Origin: Tretioscincus oriximinensis
Taxonomy: Eukaryota; Chordata; Lepidosauria; Squamata; Gymnophthalmidae
Reading direction: 5' to 3'
Length of the DNA stretch: 64,000 bases
Assembly: GCA_022410635.1 (NCBI GenBank)
Contig: JAJVDF010000227.1
Location: 687,269 to 751,268 of the forward strand
Numbering within the stretch: the stretch's first letter is position 1; every line of letters starts with the position of its first letter. Below the pieces are notes generated by a model that worked only from the letters and a program-made list of their open reading frames with translations, searched no databases and had not been told where the DNA came from. Positions 25,401 to 34,400 of the stretch are shown here, piece by piece. Both the position numbers and the translations under genes were made by a program.

Positions 25401-28400
25401 AGTGTATAAAATCATGCATGGGGTGGATAATGTGAATCGAGAAAAAATATTTTCTCTATCACACTGCACAAGGACAAGAGGGCATGGATAGCTCAGTTGC
25501 TTAGGAATTCGTCTCTCGCCTGGGAGATCGGGTTTCGAAGCCCTGTGTTGGAAGTGGGGAGGGGTGAGCACCTTCCACTAGCCTGTAGCNCTAGCCAACC
25601 CAGCTATTCNAAAGCATGAATTGCAAGAAATTGCAACTGAATGCAAGTAGATACATGGGAACCACCATAGCCTGGTGGGGAAGATAGAATGTGAGCCTTC
25701 TGGCAAAATATATCCTTGTAAGCCGCTTTGAGTCCCTTTGAAAGGTGAGAAAAGCGGGGTATAAGAACCGAGTTCTTCTNNTGATGATGATGATGACCAG
25801 AAGAGTTAGGTGAAACAAGGGAATGTATTTTTTCACCCAGATTGGTCTGTGGAATTTACTTCCAGAATAGGTGATAATAGCTGGATACCTTTAAGACAGG
25901 ATTAGACAAGTTCATGAAAGCCAAGGATATAAATAACTACTGGATCTTGATACTGTCTTTAGGATGGAACAACAGGCACTATACCTGAAATACNATTTGC
26001 AGGGAGTCAAGAACAGATGAAGATTTTNCCTTCTGCTGTTTTAGGCTGCCCAGGTGCAATTGGTGGGCCACTGTGTGGGACAAAATGCTGGACTAGATGG
26101 GCTCACCAGGGCTCCTCTTTTGCTCTTAATGTTCTAAATAGTTACGTACACCACAACACAGTTAAAAAATATGCACCATGAATCTGTCTAACGTCTTCCG
26201 CAGACTGTTTCTACCAATGAAATTCCACCAGACCTTCTATAATGGCACAAAAAAGGGCCTCCTGACAGGGACAAAAAAAGGATGGTTTCTTGTGAGACAA
26301 AGAATAAATGCCAAGGAGTCTCACTCATCACCGCCAAGGGCAGGTCTGGCCTACATAAAGTGTCTCTGGCTTTACATTCCTCTTCATGCATTTCAATAAT
26401 CTCCTGACATTCTGCTCCAGGCACCCCAATCTCATGAGGCTCAGGTAATGACAGCATGCGATCTGCATATCACATACTACAATATGGAATGGAATGACTT
26501 GTCAAGCAACAATGTTACGATCCCCCATCTAACTGCTGCAGGTGCCTAGCAGANAAAAGAGATAGGAAGTTTTGGAGATAAAACAAAACTAGAGGGAAAA
26601 ATGTCTCCTCGCAATGCTTTTCTTTAAAAAAAANAAGGAAGAAAAGAAGGAATTACATTGACAAAATCTATGCTCGCAATATTCACCAGGTTTTTTTTAT
26701 AGGTTATTACAAATGGTTCCAGATTCAATCTTCTTAAATTTAGGTGATGACAGAAACTTTCATACAGTTGCCAAGAAAAGCTTGGATGTGTCAAGATGCA
26801 AATTAAGCCTGGCTTCAGGGCAGCGTTACCATGCCTTTACTTTTTTCTTTTTTCTTAGCAAAGAGATCTAATAGGACCTTAGTAGCATGACTTTTTGTGG
26901 ACTAAATGTGNACCTAGGTTACTGCCNTTTGTAGCAATATTTCTAAATATTACACTACAAAGGACTTATTCTTNCTCAAATAAATTCCTTTTCCACCCCA
27001 CAAATTTGCCTATAGTTCCCATGAAGCCCTGTCCTAATTCCTTCNTTTCCATTGGCTACTGGCAACCCTTCCTGCTGGTTGGATGAATTCAAAGGAANAA
27101 CCTAACTTTTAAACTTACCCAAGTTTTGGAGGCTGCTAAGGGGTATTTTTTTAGTCATTTTTGGCTTTTTCTTTGGTTAATTTAACAGAAAAACAGCTTT
27201 TCCTATACTCTGTCTCACTGAAAGGCAGACATAGAATTATGAGGAAGAGCTGAAGCTTTCAGCAGCTTTTGCAGCAATGNCCAAAGGTAGGACATAGCAC
27301 AGCTGAAGTTGTATAAAAATATGTGGAAAATAATATGTACTAGAAGACCTTTCTACCACTACCACTGCTGGTACACNTGCAATCATGTGAGGCAAATNCC
27401 NTAAAATCATGCTATTATNATGTGAAAAGAAATTCATCTGGATGCATCCTAAGTTATCTTCAGATCTTTCCCCATGCATATGAAAAAGTAGTTATGGAAG
27501 TTACTCTACCAATGTTTTTTCCTGTTGGTCTTATAAGGCTGCTGCATTCAGACCTTTCTGCATTATTCCACNAGACTTGGGTATTTCAAAAAAGCACTAT
27601 TTGGACTATTATATTCCACAATATCTCTGCTTTATTTCAGAATATGTTACTCTAACAAAATAAATAAGTAACATCCGGTTACAACTACCAAACCTTCTTA
27701 CTAAAAGCGGAAATTTACAGATTATTATTATTAGTGAAACTATTAGTGAGTTCACAGTCATTGACATAAAACCTAGGCATAATAAAACAAAAAATTTNGT
27801 CATTGAGAGAAGAAAAATCCTCCTGGTCAGAAAGCAAAAATTTAAATAAAATAAGTGAACCATCTTGGTTATTATAGTGCCACTTAATACAATAGTCAAT
27901 ACTGAGATATATTGCTTGACTATTCCACTTGTCAATTGTTTTGAGCTCCTTTGGAAACAAGTGACTATAAATTTATTATGATCATNTCTCCTTGCTGAGT
28001 GTGCCACAACTACACAAATATTACAAATATCAGCATCTCTGATTAAAGCAACTAACCTTATGAAGCAGACCACAAGCAAGGGGGGGGGGAAGGGGGGGAA
28101 GAATATGTAAAACTGTTTTGCCCTTCAATGTGAAAAAGCCTTCACAGCAAAAAAAGAGGGTGCTCTTATTAAGAGTGCATCTACACAAGTGTTTTGTTAT
28201 ATTATTATTACATGACTAGTGGAAATAGCCCATTACAGTAATGCAACATGTTCTAGCCCCTCCTCCTCGTGCTCTCATCCATTTCTCTTTTCTCTTCCTC
28301 TCTCGCTTGCCCCCTCCCATCCCTTTCACTTGCCACTTCTTTATTTCAGTTTTCCTTTCCTTTCTTTCCATTTTTCTTTCTTCCCTTCCTTCATCTATTA

Positions 28401-31400
28401 TTCGTCCTTTTCTTTTTTTCCCTCTTTCCTTCCTTCCTTTCTTCTTTCTTCTCTTTCTTGTTTCAATGGTCTCTGGAGGCTGCCAAAGTTCCAAGCCCTG
28501 TAATTGCTTGTTATATCTCAGAATATTGAACACATTTTATTATATGTATGATTTTCGCCCAACTGCAACACAGGACGGCAGCACTCACACTGTAGTGGAA
28601 AAAAGATTATTATCATTAAATACCACATTTCCCCGAAGATAAGCCATCCCCTGAAACTAAGACGTAGTAGGGTTTTGCTGAATTGCTAAATATAAGGCAC
28701 CCCCGAAAGTAAGACACAACAAAGTTTTTGTGATGAGCTCCACCCTGTTGGACGGAAACTGCAATAAATGTGAATTCTTCTTCATGGAAAAATAAGAAGT
28801 TCCCTGAAAATAAGATGTAGCATATCTTTGGGAGCATATCAGGGAAAGCAGCTATGACAGAAAACAACTTACTTATGTGCCTCGAGTTGGTGGATGCTAC
28901 CATCTTAGGGGAAGGTGACACGCATGCAAAAATGGTGAAAAGAGTGACAGTACATGAGCACACGGCACCAATCATACACATCATGATATTTCATGCTAAC
29001 AAAATACTTGGATGAAAAGTGCTACACCAACGTAAACACACATGCTTACTGTGCCCAGCTATTTTGGGAAGGAGAAATACCATATAATTAATCCGTTATA
29101 TGATATTGCTTCATGGTACACTATTGAATGAAACTACAAGGGAGCAGATTCAGATTAGATATCAGAAAAAACTTCCTAACAGTCAGGGTGATAAACCAGT
29201 GGAACAGTTTGCCACATGGTGTGGTGAGTTCGCCTTCCCTGGAAGTCTTCAAACAGAGACTGGACAGTCATCTGTCTGGGATGGTTTAATGAATTCTGCN
29301 TCGAGCAGGGGGTTGGACCCGATGATCCTGGAGGTCCCTTCCAACTCTATGATTCTATGATTCTATGATTCTGAAGTCTGGATGTATTCTAAAAGAATTT
29401 TAAACACATAGCAACAAAAGCAAAAACAGATCCATGACACCTCAAAAGAAAATAAGGTAATGGTCTAAAATGGGAAGGAATTAAGACTTGGAAGAAACGT
29501 TTGGGGACTTCCAATGATGNGATTGTGTAACCATTTCTGAATGAACTGATGTTATTCAGTGCACAAATAAGAACATAAGAGAGCCCTGCTGACTCAGCCA
29601 CACTTAATCCAGCTCCCTGTTTCACACAGTGACTCGCCAATTGCTTCTGAACAGCTCATACAGCAGCAGAAGAAAAGAAACCCTTCACCTGATCTGTTCT
29701 TGACACCCTGAAATTCCCATAGAGAAGAATTTTGGCTATCGATCCATTCTGATGGACTGATTTATCTTCTATTGATCCAGGGCACTGTACAAAATATGTC
29801 ACAAAGACACTAAAAGAGCAGAAAAACCCTAAGAGACAAGACAAGTGTGGTTGGAAAAGCAGCAGCCTTGGAAGGGGAGGGATCATTGTACATCTCGGAG
29901 GCAACATCAAAAGATCCATCCTACTAGCTGAAATTATCTAATCTTCTCTTAAAGCTATCCAGGCTGCTAATTACCATCACCTATTCTGGAAGTAAACCCC
30001 AACAGCCAATGACCCTATAGGGAAAAAAATACTTTCCTTTGTCTGTTCTCTGTCTTCTGCCCATCAGTTTCAAGGGATGTTCCCTGGTCCCAGTGCTGAG
30101 TGATTGAGAAAATATTTTTTCTCCATTCACCTTATCCCTTGCATGACTGTATACCTTCAATTAGATCACCTCTCAAACACTGTCTTTCGAGGCTGAAGAG
30201 GCCCAGATGTTGCAGCCAGATTTCAAGATGAGGGACAGTGATACTGTTCACTCGCTTTGAATAGAAGGCCTCTTACTGAGACATTTAGCTGACAGACAGA
30301 ACTATGTAGCAGATTACACTACATCTACCACTGTGGTGTAACACAAACATTTGACAAGCACATTGATGAATTCATTACACCATTCACAAACCACACTGGT
30401 TTTGAATCAATTGGCCTTAGAAGTAGGAGACATTGTGCCAAAACATTACACCACAACCCACTTCATCAGGCTGGTTTGAAGATAATATGACAGGGGAAGG
30501 AATCTTGAGCTCTTTAAAGTATGACGCAAGTAAAGGATATGAAAATCCTAAGTTTTATTCACTTGGGACTCTACAAAATTTATAATGTTTTGGGGATATA
30601 TCGAAAGCGATTTAGGATAGTCTGCAGTGCTTTTCACTCTGATTTTAAACTTGATTCTGTAAGAAATCTGTAGAGAAATTCTAATTGTCTTTGAAGAAGT
30701 TTTCTACCATCACACACTGACCTCTAGTGTACCAAGGAAGAAGCATGATAAATAGAAATCTTACCAAAAGCTTGTAAAGCATTTGGAGAGAAGAAGGCAA
30801 GGGATTCAATGTGCCCAAATCCTGGTACATTTGCATTAATTTCGGCAGTACTATGCAGTGTAACTTTTTATTATTATTTTAATTTTTTTTATCAATTAGT
30901 CAGGAATATAACAATAATTAAGCAACAATTAATTACTTGTTTTTCAACTTTAGGAGTAATTATCAGTAAGTAAAGAATGAATGCGAGTCGATGTACATTA
31001 GAGATACAGCAAACTACACAGAAAGCAGAGAGCTGTTGATTTGATTCCCAGTTTCTCTGCATCTATACATGTAATAAAACAGTAATCAAAGGGTCCAACA
31101 TTCTGAGATATAATGACCAATGACAGGGTTCAGAACTTTGGCAGCCTCCGGAGATCAATGACAGGGCTCGGAATTTTGACACCCTCCAAAGTGAAAGGGA
31201 GGAAGATAAGCAGGAATGAAGGAAGACACAAGGAAGGGAAGAAAAGAAGGAAGGGTGAAGGGAAAAAAGCGAAGATCTAAGAAAAAAAGGAAAATTGAAA
31301 GAAGCAGCAAGTGAAAGAGGGATCGGTAGGGGGCAAAGGAGGGAGGGAATAGGTGGAGGCATGTATGGGACCAAGGGGGAGGAGGGGCTAGAGCCCGTAA

Positions 31401-34400
31401 TTCAATGGGCTATTTCAGCTAGATAACAAGAAATGGCAAACAACTTTGATATCACTGCCAAGAAAATCACACTGAGGTATCCATGCAGTCAACTCAATAG
31501 TTGCACAACATTAACAACAGAGTGAATAACAGTACACAGCATTTAAAAGAGAAACTGTTTCTGGTTTTGACTTAGCAGAAGCAACCTGATACAGTATAAT
31601 GCCAAATGTTAACTGAAATGTTTTATATACCAAGTTTTTTTAAAAATGCACAAGAAGCCAATAAGTTGTGGTCAAAAGACAAAATTGCCATAACAGTGAA
31701 ACATTTTTGAAAGAAAAAAAATGGAAGATATAAATTTAGAAATGTCAAAATAATTTTTCCTAGTATATAAAAGAACAATCCAATTTTTTTACAAGCAAGA
31801 GTTATTCAGCTCCATTTGCAGATTTTACTATTTTTAGAGATTAAGTATAAAAAATTAAATTAAAAACATTAGCTATAGTCTGAATTGGGCAAATGAAAAG
31901 CTCAACTCAGAAAGTTTTGTTTTCTAAATGATATATGTATATTATATCTTAAAAACTAACAAGAAAAAGGTAGGCAACAAAAGCTTTCGTAGACAAGTCT
32001 GCTTCCTCAGATGTTCATTGGATTGTGATGATGGAATAATATCTGTGAGCCCTGAGTATTCACAGCATTCCTTGAAGTGTAAGTAGAAACTATTTTTTCT
32101 CGTTAGTCTCTAAGGTGCTGCGAGAGTTTCTATAACTGTGAACAGATTACCTAGCTGGCTAGTTCATACATGCTTGAAATTCCCTTGATGACACGTACAT
32201 CAACATGGTTTCCGCAAAAATAAATTATGCCTTCCTAACGTTTTAGTTCTCTGTATTCATAAAACACTTGACGAAGGCTTTTCAATAAACTCATCAGTCA
32301 TGGAATAAGGGGTCAGATCATATCTTGGACTGCAAACTGCCCAAAATGTAGAAAAAGAAAGCAATAAGATGAAGGGCAGANTATTAATCTTCTAACTAAA
32401 TAAAAATAAATGCCCAGTTCTCAAGAGTGAGGAGAAAATGAAAACTGGAATCCCCAAGGAAAAGTGGGATTCCCCAAGGTTCATTATTAGGACCCATGAT
32501 TTGTAATTTATTCATGAATTATCTAGAATTAGGGATATGTAGTGAGATAGCAAGGTCTGCTGATGATACTAAATTACTCAGAGTAGTAACACTGAAAATG
32601 TAAGGAAAGTGCAAAGCTAAGCCAATTGTGGCAAAGAACCACAGTTACTCCTATAAACTAAAAGGAGCCAACATTTATGTGACAGACCAGAGAAGTGAAT
32701 TTGGGGGTTTAATGGCTAGCTCAATGAAAGTGTCAATCAAATGAGATAGTTGTGGATAAAGTCACTTAATGTAGGAGTAATGAGAAAGGGAATAGAAAAT
32801 AAACTACAAGCAGCATTGTGACACTTTATAACTCTGTGGTGAGGCTGTTTTCGAATACTACATGCAACTCAGGTCACATACTTAAGAAAGTATATTGTGG
32901 AACTTGAAAAGGTGCACAAAAGGGCAACGAGAATGATTAAATAGTTAAAATATCTCCCTTATGGAATCAAGCTGAAAGTCTGGGTCTCCTCATAATTCAA
33001 GACGGCATTTAAAGAGTGACCTAATTGAAGGTATATAAAGTCATGCACGATGTGAAAAAGATGGACAAAGAACATTTACCGGTATTTGTTTGTTTGTTTG
33101 TTTGTTTGCATATCATTAGAAATAGGGCTCTCTGTGAAACTGATAGGAGAATTAGGGTGGACAAGGGGAAGTATTTTTTCACCAAGTCTAGGTAATCTAG
33201 AAAGTCCAGCAAGAGGGCTTGTAGGACTTAGAAACTAACATGAGAAAGATAGATGGCGTGATCTTTCATAGACACATCTACTTCTTCAGATGCTAGGGGA
33301 CCAATGTCAGGGATGGACTTTATAGGAAACTGAGTGTGGAAGATTGACAAAGGATATATAAATAGGAATTAACAAGTGAGGAAAACAGCTGTTTTTACCT
33401 TTGAGGCAGTTACAGCGTTTTCCATGATCACCAATTTCTGAATTCTAGTCTACAATCATGGCAATAACCCCAATTTGCAGCAACTTTCCCTGAATCCTAA
33501 ATTTCCTATCCTGATCAGACTATCATCCAACCAATCCATCTTCTTTTAACTGGGAATACATGTGAAAAGTGATAATTGTGCTATTCCTCCACTTCTGATC
33601 TTTCTAGTACAAAGACATAAATTAGGAATAGGCACCAAAGTCAAGCTTTTAAAAAAAATTCTAATAGATGTTACTTTTGCAAAAAAGTTGGGTATCTTTA
33701 AAAAAAATGGGGCGGAGCGGGACACAGGAACAGGCCACACCCAACCAATGCAGACGTTAAGTCCAGAAGCTGACACAAAGGTTGCATAACAAGGAAACAA
33801 ATTTTAAATGGAGCTCGAAATGTAAGGTATCGATGGGGGTAATTGTATTTCATTCGTAATTCTCAAAATTCGTTTCTTTCAGTCCCGTGAGAACTCAGCC
33901 AAAAATGGTGATATCTCAAGGGGAAGACAGTTCCATAATCTGGCGGTGGGTGTTGTCACTATCTCTACTGGTGGTAAAATAGATGATCCCCTACATGAAA
34001 AAATACTTCCCNTTGTTAATCCTGATTTTTCTGCCCATCAGCTTCATAGTTCTACTATGTCGAGTGGGGTGAGTACAAGCAGTACAATTGGTCAAACTGT
34101 GTCTATTCTGCTTGGCAGCTGCACAACATAACTATCTCTCAAAAGAAAAACTGCANTCCATAATGTTTCTGCCTCTTTTGCTACATTTATCAAGATCAAT
34201 TTGAATTATAACCTCATGTTTTAAAATACTTACACTTTATCTTCAGACTGGTGAGATCTGAGAAACTGGGAATAAAATAAACATTGTTTTCTTACTGCTG
34301 ACAAAGCAAACAGTGTGTCTACAGAGTTCAATGAACATCTTGCTCGGATCCAGCTCAATCAGTAACTTGTTTCATGTATAAACCTTTGTTGGAGGTGCTA

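Noticed and set aside
28216..28642. Overlapping open frames on both strands
   Set aside because: Low-complexity reading of the polypyrimidine and polypurine Helitron core.
33700..33760. GC box and CCAAT cluster as a promoter
   Set aside because: No first exon or CpG island accompanies it.
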